A stretch of 64,000 nt of DNA from Epiperipatus broadwayi (GCA_028023455.1 JAQFVV010006641.1:1-64000); one strand, 5' to 3'; shown: positions 37,811 through 56,345, counted from the first letter of the stretch. Notes: a model not told the origin generated them from the sequence alone. Numbers and translations are program-made.

Positions 37811-40229
37811 ATCAACTTAGTGATTTAATATTTATAAAAAGTTATATAGAGCTTATACTAAATTTATCATTACTACAGGATATTTGTGGAAATACCTGAA
37901 GAGAGTCAATTGCAATTTCTACTCTGAGCTCGAATTCCAAGAGTAACGAGGTTATTAATAGAGGAGTGGATTGGGTTATATTTTACATCACATCATCCAT
38001 GGCATTCTATAAGAAGATTCAAAGTCTGACTATAGTTAGATGCGACTTCCTCGAGTTAAAAAATGAAGAGTACTAGTAAAATAATTTATATTGTATTGGA
38101 AAAATCTTTAAAATAAATTAGTTGTTGTATGCTGGCCATACTAAAAATTTTTCAGAAAATTACAAAAATATTTAAAACTATATGATAAATACCATGGACA
38201 CTGATTGTTGTCTCAAGGAACACTGACCAGTGGTAAATTTGAATGAAACAAGTAAATTTTAGAAGATATATGTTGTAATAGAGGATTAAAAAATGCATTT
38301 AACAATTACTGTTGAAAATAAAAGAAGAACCCTGAATTATTTGTATTGCTATTGGAATATTTTACAAGTCGATTTAATTTTGTTTTATTTTCTTTATTCT
38401 TTAAAAGAATTGTCATACATGTCATGCATGGTTTTTTTGGCATTAAAGGAAGATGTTTTGTCAACAAATGCTGTAAAGGATGAAAAGGACATTTTCTATA
38501 ATGAACTTTATTGGAGTTTATTTTCATAAATATGATTTTAAATCTTATTTTACTAACTTTTATAATAATGCTTATAGAATAGAAATAGGGTAGGAATATA
38601 GAACATTAAATTATTTACTAACCTAGTGATTAATTATTATAAAAAATCTTCAATATTTTTTTTAAAAAAGAAGCTTAATATTTTAAAGTATGATGATGTG
38701 GAATAAATGATATTTAAATAATGTTTATTTAGCTCGTGATCCAGAGATATTAATGGAATAATTGACAGTGAAGATATATTTTGATGGCAATAATTGTAGG
38801 AATATTGATCATTTTATTATGTATTTTATTACTGTATATTTAGAGTGGATGTATGAAATGGATATGAAAAACACAATTCATACACATAGCTTGTAATTTG
38901 TTTATTCATGTTAAAAACATGCATACTTTTAGTAATACTATAAGTCCATTTTAATGTAAGAGAAATATAAATATATGATTCTATTATAACTGAATTTAAT
39001 GTTTATTTTAAGTGATCAAAATAATAAACTGGGACATCGATACTGATTTTTTGTATTTATGTTTAAAGTTACTAAGGAATAAAATAATATTTTCTTATTG
39101 ATTAGTTAGATGGTTTTTTTGGACATGAATTTATTTATTGTTATAAAAATGTAGGTGTGGATTTAGCGATGTAAGCTTGGTATTAAGTTAAAGGTAAACA
39201 AGATGATATTTGATGTAGGATTTTTTTATATGGGAATAAGTATAGGCAGTGGTGGTTATTATGCAAGTATATATAACTTAGCCTATAGCTTGTATATGTT
39301 CATGGTAGTGTTATTTTCTGTATGTTGAAGTTTTAATGTTCCATAGAGCTGAATAAATAGATTGGACATTATGTTTATTAGAAGAGGTGATGAGATAAAG
39401 AAGTCATACCTCAATTTTATGATACTCTGTTATAATGATTGTTATTTAATAGAAGTGCTATTGAATTAAAATGATTTATTCTGTATTCCTACTTGTGTAT
39501 TTATTATCGATATTGCTCAGATTGCATTGTAAAGAATAGTATTTTAAAATATGAAATAATAAATAAGTTTGATGTGCAGAATTGTTCTTGAAGAAGATAA
39601 GATGGGTTGTATTGTTTTAAAGTAAGGGAATAAGTAAATGCAAAGAGTACAAGATTATAGTTTGTTAATACAGAATCATAAACTTTTCATATGTGGAATT
39701 AATTATTATTTATTACAAGTGAATAAATGATGATTAAGGTGTGTTTTAAATGATAATGGTTTAATTTTAATGCATATTTTTTACAAGTAAAAGAGATATA
39801 ATTAATTATCCTTTGAAGAATATAAGTGATCCTAATTTTATAAAAAAAATATTTTATAATAATGATACATCAATACTTACATTTTATTTGACATAAAATT
39901 AATGATTAGTAAGCAGTCTAGGTTAATTGATATGTTATTAATTAGGATTATTTACATTATTAATAAGTTATGAATAATTATGTGGGATAATAAAAGTATT
40001 TTGAAAAGAACTAAATAAGAAATGATAAATGTATATTGATTTAATAATTTAAATGATATTTTTGTAATGTACTGATTTAAAGAAACATAATAGAAGCCAT
40101 AAAGATATTATGGTAATGTTTTGATGATAAGTATTTTATAAAGCGCTGTTTTTGTATCTTATATTTATTTTATTTTATCTATTTTTTGTGAGATTACCTA
40201 AATGGAAGTAAAACAAAGTTCATTCATGT
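37811..40229. other. AT-rich DNA, possibly the distal part of F1 copy C
   Basis: No protein relic is recognised; the 78-codon frame at 38293-38529 is unremarkable and overlapped by an antisense frame. If F1 copy C is full length, its distal part should lie here, but I cannot align it to copies A or B by eye. Confidence 0.4.
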
Positions 40230-41195
40230 TGTATATACTGTATATAATTTATTGTTGAAGTTTATTAATAAATTTGTTAAGTTTTGTTTATAAATATTGG
40301 TGTCGACTTAATTTCTTCACATCACAATTACATAATCACAGATAATTAAAATTAAGACATGATATTTGCACAATATAAATAAAGCTATTATTTAAGAGTT
40401 ATAATGTTTTATTGATATGATTTTTATTTAAGAAATTTCATTTATTATGTCATTATGATGATCATAGAATAACCACAGAATATTTACACAGAATTATATT
40501 ATTAGTGATTTCCACATGTTCTCAGATTATAAGATCATACCATATACATTTACTTAAGATGCCATTTTGGATAATAAAAGACTACATTATATTATTATTA
40601 TGTGTTATACATGAATAATATTACAAGTAGAAAAGATATGAGTTTAAATTATAGATTGAAGATTAATATTATTATTTTATTATTATTGTGATTATTCAGA
40701 TGTAGTTGGGAATGATATTAAATCCCTTATCATGCTTAATTACATAAAATATAATTGCTTAGAATTATTTTAAAAGAACCTGAGATAACTTGAGCTAAAT
40801 CATTTTGATAGAGATATTCAGATTAATTTATTAAGAGTCATTTACTTAATTAATTTTTATTAAAGATGTAGGAATATTATAGATTTATTGTTGTAAAGTA
40901 CTAAGAGAGAAGATAGTATTCTTATGCCATTGAGGTGGTATCCTCTGGGATATTGGCTCAATGTATTCATCTTACCACTTGTAAACTCACTTCATAGTAT
41001 CATGATTTTTAGTAGATATTTATTGATTTAATTTAGCAAACAAAACCATATTATTATTTGTTAATTTGAACTAATTAATAATATATAGTATTAAAGAATA
41101 TACTTATTATTGATTAGATACATATTAGATGAACATGATTATTTATATGAGCTAGACCAATTTATTATTATTACAAATTTCCTAGAAGTGAAGCT

Positions 41196-41198
<3 letters not shown>
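40230..41198 (-). mobile_element. Unclassified long non-coding repeat F1, copy C (minus)
   Basis: On the minus strand it begins TGTAGCTTCACTTCTAGG at 41198, against a (TA)n array, comparable to TGTACCCTTACTTCTCG of copy B. It continues collinearly: CTAGCTCA; CATTGAG with CCTCAATGGCATAAGA (40920-40935); ATCTCAGGTTCTT (about 40776-40789); a GTGCAAATAT segment; and the AAACAAA-rich TTTATTAA block with GTCGACA at 40230-40330. Spacing between these landmarks matches copy B closely. Confidence 0.65.

Positions 41199-41278
<80 letters not shown>
41199..41278. repeat. (TA)n microsatellite
   Basis: About 40 TA units adjoining the F1 copy C terminus. Confidence 0.97.
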
Positions 41279-41280
<2 letters not shown>

Positions 41281-41337
41281 AAAAAGCGTAAAAATATATA
41301 TATATATATATATATATAATATTTTTACGCTTTTTTA
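41281..41337. repeat. Perfect hairpin: AAAAAAGCGTAAAAATATA arms around (TA)n
   Basis: AAAAAAGCGTAAAAATATA and its complement flank a central (TA)n tract. The structure is self-complementary over nearly its full length and sits directly on the neighbouring (TA)n array. Confidence 0.85.
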
Positions 41338-42188
41338 TTTTTTAATTATAAGCTATAAATCCCTCCTCTAATCTTTGTTTTTTTTTTTAATTTAAAACAG
41401 AAATTCAGTAAGGTTTATTTTTTAATATTACCTATTATATATGTTTTCAAAATAAATTTATACTATGTACACACACCTTAATATATGTGTGCAATATGTA
41501 ACACATAGACTAGTCTTACTTTATCTGCAAATAATTGTAATATCATCAAGAAGCATTTCACATATGGATAGAAGAGAAGTCTATTTGTTGACTTATCAAT
41601 CATTTCATTGCATTTTTTTAAATGTTCAAAATTTGACATATACTAATATTGTGTTGAATCTTGAATCATTTTACCTACAGTTATTGAGGTTGGAAAATTG
41701 TTTTATTTTCAGTATGTTACTTTATAACTTTTGATCTTTTCAAGTTAGAATGACATTTTAAAATTAGTCTAATACATTCATTATAATTGCTTGAAGTTTG
41801 GTATACAATTAATTAAAACCCATCTAATACTTAAGGGATATTAATATTTTGGTAGGTCACCTAGTTTTTTAAAAGTGGAACAGATAGCAGGAGAGTATTG
41901 AATATTTTTATATTTCAAATATTTTTTTTTTCTTGGAACTTTCATTTGTTTTAAGTATATTTATGAGAGGACATTATAAAAAAAAATTTGAATAAGAAAA
42001 AAGTTTTTATAATATAGTTTTGTTAAACCTTTTTAAAATACATTTCTTTTCAAAAAAAAAATGTCAAACATTTTTAAACAGAAAAGTTACTTATTGATTT
42101 CTTATACATATATATAATTATGTAAATATAATTAATATGATATATACATTAATAGCATACAACTTCACTTGCTGCAGAAATATCTAAT

Positions 42189-42192
<4 letters not shown>
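41338..42192. other. AT-rich non-coding DNA, nothing recognised
   Basis: An 89-codon frame at 41465-41734 lacks any motif I recognise, and its composition matches the surrounding non-coding DNA. Confidence 0.45.
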
Positions 42193-42245
<53 letters not shown>

Positions 42246-42253
42246 TTTTATAT

Positions 42254-42293
<40 letters not shown>
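42193..42293. repeat. (TA)n microsatellite, interrupted
   Basis: Two TA arrays separated by TACATATATTTTATATA-type interruptions. Confidence 0.95.
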
Positions 42294-42298
<5 letters not shown>

Positions 42299-45205
42299 TG
42301 AAATTAATTTGAAGTAAAATTATGTGTATTAACTTTTATTGCATTAAATTTGCTTAAAAATCCTAATTTTACTTAGAATGTTATATCATGATCATTTTTG
42401 ATCATTTTTTTTTGTATTTTGTGCTTATTTTATCTTAAAATGAACCTTAAGATGGCAATATTTTAATAAAAAAAAATTAATTTAATTTACCATATATGGT
42501 TTTATAAAGAGCTAATTTTCCATCTCCTATTACTTTATATAGTTCTAAAAAAACTGACTTTCAATGTGCATTATTGTTAAGTAGAAATTTCTGACAGTAA
42601 ATGTTAGAAGTCACATGCAAAATATTTTATTATTTAATAATAAATTATTATAAAAAATATATTTTTAATAATTATTAACACTTACAATTAATTTTTTTTA
42701 TAATATATTGACTAATAATGTGCTTAAATAGAGACTTTTATTCAAAATATTTGATTTTTAGAAGAATAATAATCAAACAAAATGAATTATGCTCAATTGC
42801 TGTTTATAAATCAATAATATTCTGTGACAGCAAATAGAAGATCTCTATTTTTAATTATTTGCATATTTAAAATATTTATGAATAATGTGATTCAAATTAA
42901 ATTTTTATTAATAAATATTTAATTTTAGAAGAAAATACAGCAAAAATGAATAATCAACATTTCTACTTCTATGTGAAGGCAAATTAATTGTTAACTACAT
43001 ATTGTAATTATTTAAAATATAATTATTTTGTTTTACTGTAGGCAAATTTTGGCAATTTTTTTAATATATTTTTTTATACTTTAGATTTATTTTTTCATTT
43101 TATTTGAAAAAATTGAATGTAAATAATTCATTTTTAGAAGCTAAAGTAAAAATAATTATGATTATTTTACAATTATATTTTAATGAATAAAAGCTATTAA
43201 ATAAAAAAAAAAACAATTCAACTTTACTCAATCAGATGAATAAGAATGATCAAAGTGGTCATGTGGCCAGCACAGCACCTTACAAGCAGTTGTTCCGGGT
43301 TTGACATAATAATATGGGTGTTGTAGAAATTAATAAAATCAATCTCTAATTAATTACTGCCCCCCCCATGTCTTTATTTCATGCTTTATATATAAAAACA
43401 CCAATTGTCATTGAAGATATTTTTTTCTCTTTAGTGCACAGTAAATAAAAAACATTTAATATTAAAAATTATCTCTATTATTATTTAATTATTTTAAATG
43501 TTTCTTTATTGTTTATAGTCTATAGTCAGGGTATTTGAAAAGGAAGTCAATAGATTACATGTACTATTTATTATGATGAATGAAATATATTGGTACAATA
43601 CTCAAATGACTAAAGTTCTTATATATTTCGATTAATAAAAAAAAAGTTCAAACAAATATTTTTTTTGTTACATGTATAATTTTATATGATGTACATGCAT
43701 ATAGTTTTAAATTGCTTTACTAACATATAAAATTCCGATTTTTATACAATATAAATTGTACAATTTAATTTTGATACATAATTAAAATAATTTCTTTTGT
43801 GTGTTAATAGTAATATGATTACATTTTATTTTCTTAATAAATGTATTTCAAAAAATAATAGGACATAATGTTTATCAATTATAATTTGCTTAGGTATCAA
43901 AAGTAAAATTAGCAAAGCTAAAAAACTAAAACATATTTTCAACAATTATTTCTAGAAATTTTTAATAACGATATTTATTATTTTAAAAATTATTTGAATA
44001 TGTAGGTTATCATGTCTTATCTGACATAATTTCATTATATTTAGTCTGCAGTAGATTTGTAAAGTCATTTAGATTAATTTTCATGTATACTCCAAAGTTA
44101 ATTTAGAAGATATAGATTGCTTCATGCAGTATTATTATGCAAATGTTTGTAATTCAATTTGTTTTAACTAAAGATGATCTTTGACGTTATTAGATATTTG
44201 GGCAATTACCATTTAATGCTTTATCAGTGTAAATAAAATATTTAAATGATCAGATAAATATTAATTGATTCATTTAGTAGAGTCAGTCTACTACTTCTAA
44301 ATTCACTCATTATCTTCTTCCTAATCAATAAATCATCCAATATTCATTTATTGACTTTATTACAGATATTTTACATTTTAAATTTAGGATTTGATAGTAA
44401 AACATATAAGATTAAACTTTATTTAAAATGCAAATAATGAAGTTAAAATGTAACTTTATGATCTTATAATGATATAATCTGATTTATTAAAAAATATTTA
44501 TTGCTTAGAAAAAAAGTTGATTGCTTATGAGCAAAATATTAGCAGAAATCATCTGAATGGTCTCCATTACTCACTAGTATTCTTTGACAAAACTTTTGGT
44601 AATAAACATTATCAATCAGATCACATTTTTGAAATAAAATATTTTTAAACTAACAATTTTTTTTAATTTTTAATATTTCTAAAATATTTAATAATATTAT
44701 GCTAGAGTCTGCCTTCAGCAAATCCCAAGTGTGATTAATTTCCATTAGCATTAAAATGGCTACATTTGTTTCTTTAAGTATTATGTATAATATGATCTTT
44801 TTACATCTATTATCACAAAATATACCTATTATAAATTTGAATTACTTTTTTTATGTATTGTATAATGAGAATCGTTTCAATTTATTAATATTCAAAGTTT
44901 ATTCAACAATATTATTAGGTTAATATATTTTATTTCTATATATCTTTTTAATGCCTTAACAACATTGAGCATAAAGTATTGAACCCTCATTTTTCTATGT
45001 ATTTGATGGTTTGTTAGTCAGGAAGTTTTGATTAATTATCTGATCATCATAACCGTCAGTGACCATTAGCAAATAAATATAATCATGCAAATTTCAAAAA
45101 AAATATAGGAAAATATATAATAATAGTGATACAGTACAGATTAATTTTATAAAAATTACCTAAACCAATTTCTGAACAACTAATATTTTAACTTGTAGAA
45201 CATGT
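42294..45205. other. AT-rich non-coding DNA
   Basis: No gene recognised. Only about 43240-43375 has balanced composition (see the SINE candidate). A C8 run lies near 43362. Confidence 0.5.
43250..43330 (+). repeat. Possible degraded tRNA-derived SINE
   Basis: GTGGTCATGTGGCCAGCAC resembles a degraded A-box side, and TTCCGGGTTTGACAT near 43300 resembles a B box (consensus GGTTCGANTCC) at a plausible distance. The composition contrasts with the flanks. No second copy in this window. Confidence 0.3.
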
Positions 45206-45310
45206 ATTTAAAGGGAATTTGAATCCAGAATTTTAATTTTCCTACAGTCATCCACTCTATCCAATATAAACAATAAACATGATCACATAAATGTGAAAAA
45301 ATGTAAATGA
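45206..45310 (+). repeat. Repeat F2, first block, copy 1
   Basis: Similar to 50313-50420, about 78% by eye: CCTACAGTCAT, TATCCAATATAAA, GATCACATA or GGTCACATA, GATCTC, then (TA)n. Same orientation as the right-hand copy. Confidence 0.65.

Positions 45311-45313
<3 letters not shown>

Positions 45314-45351
<38 letters not shown>
45314..45351. repeat. (TA)n microsatellite
   Basis: About 19 TA units between the F2 blocks. Confidence 0.95.
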
Positions 45352-50164
<4,813 letters not shown>

Positions 50165-50312
50165 ATCTGATAATGGAATGTTCAAAGGCCTTGATGATGC
50201 CAATATTATTGTCATACTCATGTTGGACTTAAATAATACATAATACAAACTGAATATGTAATATTGAAATACAAGTTTTTTTATATATAATTAAGCTAGA
50301 TGTATATTAAAG

Positions 50313-50475
50313 GTTATTTGAACCCAGACTTTCAAGCTCCCTACAGTCATTCTCCATTTTATCCAATATAAATGATACACATGGTCACATACATATAAAA
50401 ATATAAACGATCTCCAATATATATATATATATATATATATCATGCTGAACCAGGATATGTCAGTTGTTCAAGTAT

Positions 50476-50519
<44 letters not shown>

Positions 50520-50660
50520 CAATGCTCAGTTTTTATTAAGATAGCAACTGCTTATTTTAATTGGCAGGCTTCAATTCTCTCCACTGTTCAATCCTTCAGC
50601 CATCCATATCATTGACAATCTGATGGAAAGCTCTAACTTTCATTTCTGAAATACCTCAAT
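50313..50660 (+). repeat. Repeat F2, complete diverged copy with internal (TA)n arrays
   Basis: First block 50313-50420, (TA)n, then CATGCTGAACCAGG at 50441, a second (TA)n at 50477-50517, then TCAGTTTTTATTAAGATAGC to about 50640. It shows the order of the F2 family: block one, TA, block two. Confidence 0.65.
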
Positions 50661-51670
50661 ATATTTGTAATTGTAACTTTTTATTATATTATATTCTCAA
50701 ACAATTTCTTGAAACTTTAACATATCTCAGAGATGACTGTTTTTTTCCATGGAACTATGCACAAATTCACTATTTAATTTTTAAAGAAGTATATTGTATT
50801 GTTCATTATTTTTATTTAACTAAAATTTAATGAAGATATAATTTATGATAGTTATATCAATAGTATCATATCTAGAAAGTTGAAGAAAATATTTATTGGT
50901 CTTCCAATCATGCCATCATATATTTAGAATGTTATGGAACATTATTAAATGAAATTTTTCTAAGGATTATGTAAAATGTAATTAGGAGAAAAATACTATA
51001 ATGTTTGGGATCTCTCTGTCTGTTCTAAAGAAACACAAAAAAGTGGTCTTACAACAGCTATGTTACAGATTCTGGAATAGTTGCTGTTCTTATCTATTCT
51101 AGTAAATATTATTTTGTTTGTTACTTTAGCTTTCCTGTACTACCTAATTTATTTATAATGCTCCCAACAAACATTTAAAAATGTCTACTTTTTTCATTCC
51201 ATTTATACCTAAATTCTTCTGACCTTCTATACAATTTATCCTTATTCTCTTATAACAATAAATTAAATTAAATAACAGTTTTATATGTAGTTGATTAAGT
51301 TGCAGCAATTGTGTTTACCTTGTTGGAAGCAACTGCACATTGGACTCTGTGCTACATTTCAACACTTGAAGTAACATATTTTAGTCAGAAGTAAAATTAT
51401 CAGATTAATCTAAACATGGTCAGATGAGTGACATTGTGCCGACTATAACATTAAAAACAATACCATTGTATGCTATATCTGTGAATATTATGGTATAATA
51501 CTTTACTTTAATAGGGATTGAACTTATGATTACAATACATTTTTACAGGTTTGGGTCTATTGACATACAAAAATTACATCAAAAGGATAGTCTAATTAAT
51601 TTTATAAAAATATGTATATACATAATAAGAATCATAGATGATATGACCCGATTCTCTTAACCTTGTAAGA
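50661..51670. other. Non-coding DNA with one possible SINE remnant
   Basis: No gene recognised. On the minus strand near 51515-51560, GTAATCATAAGTTCAATCCC resembles the B-box part of a tRNA-derived SINE; without an A box the call stays weak. Confidence 0.4.
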
Positions 51671-51857
51671 TATAAACAATGAGCATTTGCCAATTGCTCA
51701 AAAAACTTTGTGATAAATGCTTAGCCAGAAAAAGCAATAAAAATGTCTCTGCCAAAACTGGGGAGGAGGTCCTGACACAGATTTTTTAAATGCTTTCTCT
51801 GGCTAAGCATTTATCACAAATTTTGTTGAGCAATTGGCAAATGCTCATTGTTTATGT
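51671..51857. repeat. Foldback (MITE-like) element, about 187 bp
   Basis: The arms at about 51671-51740 and 51785-51857 are inverted copies, with outer ATAAACAATGAGCATTTGCC, then GATAAATGCTTAGCCAGA. About 90% identity by eye. The short central part contains CTGGGGAGGAGGTCCTGAC. No coding. Confidence 0.88.
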
Positions 51858-52666
51858 ATATACATGTTTTATTTTGTGTGTTTGTTATTCTCAAACTAAA
51901 ATCAAAATGTTTAGGAGCAGCTGTTAACGATAATATATATATATTAAATAGAAAACTAGAATTGTGTTTTGTAATTCTATTGATGATATATTACTTTTAA
52001 ATTCTAGAAGTTATATAAATGTTTACAAAGCTGACAGTTGTGTCAAATAATAATACCAATATGATTGCAATGACGTTTGTTTAAGGTTAGATGCTATAAA
52101 TAAAAAAAAACAAATATTTTTATTTTTTGTATCTTATTGACTCAAAAATAGAACAGACTATATAAATATATATATATGAATAAAATTCATTATGCTGCTT
52201 CCTAGAAATAACTTAATACCTAAATTTTCATATTTATTACATCATATTTTTATCTTCACTAATCATTTCATCTCAAAGTTTATAATTTCCATATTTTTAT
52301 TTTATAATATTAATTCACAAATGCTACATTATTATTATTACTAATAAATTCTTTGTATACATGACAAAAAAAACATATGTTCATATGGAAAAATTCTATA
52401 AATAAATATTTTTAGAAAAATATTATCAAATATTTAAAAACAAAATAAAAAGTTATTTTGGACAATTACTATTAGTATTTGTTTAGTAAAATATGAATTA
52501 CAGAAATATATATACAATTTATGTTCAAATTATTTTTATTCAAAGATCATATTTTCCTAAATTTTCATAATGAAATTATTTAAATAATAATAATAATGAT
52601 AAAAATAATAAAAGCATCATCATCATCATCATCATCAACATCAACAACAATAATAATAATAATAAT
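51858..52666. other. AT-rich non-coding DNA; (CAT)n/(AAT)n tract at its right end
   Basis: Nothing recognised except the triplet tract at about 52615-52666. Confidence 0.5.
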
Positions 52667-53114
52667 CATTAAGGCTGTAGCCTCAAGCACATGCGTATAA
52701 AAATGCGATAGTAGGGACCTCTACAGGTTTAGAACATCAAGCTTACTCTTTGGAAAAAAAGAGGGGAACCTTTCTTTACCTCAACCTACTTTCTATTTAA
52801 ATAGGTGAAGCTGAAGCAATTTGATCTGAGAGCGTGAAGTTACTCAATACTTCAGTAATTAAGTTCACATTTCTTATTACACACTAATATTCGTGAAATC
52901 TTTCGATTTACTACGAGTCAATGAAAAGATTTTATAGTGAGAAATCTATTACGATAATTTAAAGTTGTAATTATAAATTATTTAAATAGAAAGTAGGTTG
53001 AAGTAAAGAAGGGTCCCCCTCTTTTCTTCCAAAGAGTAAGCCTGTGGTTCTAAAAATGTAGAGGTCCCTACTATCGCATTTGTATACACATGTGCTTGAG
53101 GCTACAGCCTTAAT
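52667..53114. mobile_element. MITE-like element with long terminal inverted repeats, about 448 bp
   Basis: The arms 52667-52802 and 52977-53114 are inverted copies (CATTAAGGCTGTAGCCTCAA outer end, GTAGGGACCTC and AAGAGTAA within), about 90% identical by eye with small indels. A unique middle of about 175 bp has no frame. It lies beside AAT triplet arrays. Confidence 0.9.
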
Positions 53115-53163
53115 GAATATTACTTATGTAATCAATGTGCATTTAAATTAATTTATAATTACA

Positions 53164-53339
<176 letters not shown>

Positions 53340-53915
53340 TGCCACTAGTGATCATAACTTTATTGTAATTGAAATGGTTAGTAATGTGATGGAGAATAGA
53401 AATAAAAGTAGATATAATAGTGAAAGATGTGGATGGAGAGTGAATGATAAGAAAAAGTTGGAAGAGTTATACTATGGAAGAGTGGGTTGGGGATGAGTAT
53501 AAGGACTGGTGTAAAGAAGTAGAAAAAGTGGCAAATAAGGTTTTAGGTGAGAATATTCAGAAGAATAAAAGTAATAAAAAATGAGAATTAGTAAAAGTGT
53601 AAAAGAGAGGAAAGAAGCATGTAGAGAATATAAGTGTGCTATTAAGAATAAGGAAAGTTAAAAAGATATTAATGATAAATGGGAAAAGTACTTAGAAAAG
53701 AAGAAGTTAGCTAAAATAGATAATTATAGAGAGAGAATGAAATTGAATAGTAAATTGTTGGTGGATATTAGTAAAGTGGAAGAGATGGGAGTATAAAATT
53801 TTGGAATTACATTAAAAGGAGAAATGTAGAGGAGAGAGAGATAGTATTATTAGATGATGAGGGAATAGAGTGTAGCTCTAGAGAACATTTAGAGATAATC
53901 TTAAATAGATATGTA

Positions 53916-54287
53916 ATGAATATAGAAAAGATGTTAGATGTGAATGATAGAGTGATAGAAAACATGAAAGCATATACTAATGGGAATATTAGGTTTTCAG
54001 AAAATGAACTGAATGAGGTAGAGAAGAAATTGAAAAGTGGAAAGACAAGAGGTTTAGATGGATGGGCAGCAGAGATGGTAATGAATTTAGGATATAGGGC
54101 AAAAGTAAAGTTATTATCTTGTTTTAATAAAATTGCACAGAATATAGTTTTCCCAAGTAGTTGGAGTAATACAAGAGTAAGATTATTATTTAAAGAAAAG
54201 GGTAAGGATCATAGAAAGTTGAATAATTATAGACAAATAGTGGTAACATCAGTTTTATATAAAGTTTTTTTTGTATATGGTGGCTAA
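53916..54287 (+). pseudogene. Longest readable RT fragment of LINE relic B
   Basis: This 123-codon stretch carries the N-terminal RT motifs named in the parent entry. The reading continues in another frame after 54287, so the stop is a frameshift product. The YxDD catalytic block is not present anywhere in the relic. Confidence 0.7.
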
Positions 54288-54473
54288 AAGAGTTGTAAAA
54301 TAGATGGAAGGGAATAATGTAGTGGGGGAAATTCAAGGAGGTTTTAAATTAGATAGGTGTATAGGAGATATTTTATTTGTAGTTACACAACTTATGGATA
54401 TGAGTAGGAATTTAGGTAAACAGTTATATATGAGTTTGATAGATATAGAAAAATAGTATGGGGAGTAAAAAGA

Positions 54474-54582
<109 letters not shown>

Positions 54583-54693
54583 AAAATATTAGGTGTGAGT
54601 TAATATATGATAATAGTAAGGAAAGTAGTTTATTATTTAAGGGTTGGACAGAATCTTTAGATACAAGAGAATACACATGTAAATGGAAAAAAA

Positions 54694-54888
54694 ATGGGTG
54701 ATTTATTTTGTAAATTATGTAAAGAAGGAATAGAAAATATTAGGCATTTGTTAATTGAATGTAAATGCTTGAAAATAGAAAGGGTACATATAATGAAGTT
54801 ATGGAAGAATAAATATGAAAAAATGATTATACAGAAAGTGAATTATTGGTTTTTATGCTGGGTTTGGGAAAAGATAAAGGGGATTTAG
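54694..54888 (+). pseudogene. C-terminal Cys/His segment of LINE relic B
   Basis: The pattern C-x2-C ... H-x4-C (CKLC, HLLIEC) followed by a basic, Trp-rich tail is typical of the end of many LINE ORF2 proteins. It belongs with 53338-54470 despite the intervening TA array. Confidence 0.65.
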
Positions 54889-55276
54889 ATATAAAGGTTA
54901 TGGAGTTGACAAATATTATGTTGTGGAAATGGGATGGAGCAGAATATGGGAAAATTTAGAGTGGGGAATGGAAAATAAAGTGGTTAACAGGTTTATCTGG
55001 GTATAATTGCTGAGATATTCTTGACTTCGTTTAAGGAGAAACTACAATACATCATATCACATCACATCAGCACATCGTTCTAAAAAACAGCTATTATCAA
55101 ATAAGATTAAATTAGTTTTTTTTTGCCTGTAACATGATATGTCATTTATTTAAGGAATTTTGGATTGTTTGAGTCAATGGATTTGTCTAATAGTCACTGC
55201 AATCTATTGTAATTGCAAGTAAATACTTGTGCCTCAATCCAAGATGATGTTGCCATGAAATGTCACATGTAGTGAT

Positions 55277-56004
55277 ATGAAGTTGACCTATGCAAGCATA
55301 ATGAAGCAAACAAAGCTCAATCGGGATAAGCCAATGGATATGAAGCAAATGGTTAATTCAAATGAAAGAAGAATACAAACGAGATTTCATAAATCTACAG
55401 TTGATGACATTGTAAATCTAGATAATTTAACACCTGAGTCAAATGAAAATAATGTTATATTGGAGGAAGCATGGACAGAAGGGAGCCTAAGTTATACACA
55501 TGCTAAATTCAATGGGATGACACCAAATCAACTATTTTCATTCAAGAGATTTTTTATGGATAAATCTACTGTTCTAGCAATAATGGATCTAAATTACTCT
55601 TTGTTCAGATTTCTGAATGATCTGTTATACAACAAAATACAGAAGCATAACATGCGGGTCACAATTTGCAGGATTGTGGATTATCCAAACCCAAGGTACA
55701 TCATATTAGAATTTTTTAATGAAGAGCAAAGAATTAGATTTAATAAATCAATACGTACTATGGGTAGATATGCATTAGTAAAGATCTATTGAGAAAGAGA
55801 GAACATTATTTTAGGCCATGTAAAAAAACAGTTATCTTAATTATAGTGTTAGTGACTTTCAGAGATTAATGGCTCCATTTGGAAATGTAATATTTTTAAA
55901 ATCAGTGTTTTTAAAAGATACTCCTGTGCCAATTTACGGAAATAGATTGGAATTGAAAGTTAAATTAAACAAAGATATAAATGTATTTGAAGAACAATAC
56001 AGAG
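55277..56004 (+). pseudogene. ORF1-like (nucleic-acid-binding) frame of LINE relic C, first part
   Basis: A 171-codon frame (55277-55792) and, after a shift, 55869-56051 continue one protein: MAPFGNVIFLKSVFLKD and PIYGNRLELKVKL look like the RNA-binding fold of LINE ORF1 proteins that end in a CCHC knuckle. The knuckle lies beyond an apparent insertion, at about 56460-56505. I cannot name the clade, and the first 100 residues have no motif that I recognise. Confidence 0.5.
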
Positions 56005-56345
56005 ACTTCAGAGCAATCAGAAATGTATGGAAAGATGCATGTTGGGAGTAACAAGAAGAGTTCGAAATTGCAATATATGGGTAAAAGAACAAACAAGTGT
56101 TACTGACATCATTGAAAAAATTAAAAGACTGAAGTGGAGTTGGGCTGGAAATATTGCTAGAAGAAATGATAATAGATGGACAATTGAAATCTTAAACTGA
56201 ATTCCAAGAGATTGTAAAAGACCCAAAAAAAAACCTCAAATGAGATGGATGGATGAAATAAATAGGGTGCAGAGGTGATGTGGAGAAGAGAAGCTTATTA
56301 TTGGAGAAGATTGATTGAACTTGGAGAGATATTTATTCTGCAGTG
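56005..56345 (+). mobile_element. C-terminal fragment of another LINE (D), apparently inserted in LINE relic C
   Basis: The frame reads SNQKCMERCMLGVTRRVRN, VTDIIEKIKRLKWSWAGNIA, NRWTIEILN, RPKKKPQMRWMDEINRV and DWLNLERY. This is the widespread LINE C-terminus pattern (MER.MLG, LKW.WAGH.AR, RP..RW.D, LGE.Y). A few stops are present. It breaks the ORF1 frame of its surroundings, as a later insertion would. Confidence 0.75.

Noticed and set aside
38293-38529. 78-codon plus-strand frame
   Set aside because: No recognisable domain, composition equals surrounding AT-rich DNA, and an antisense frame of similar length overlaps it.
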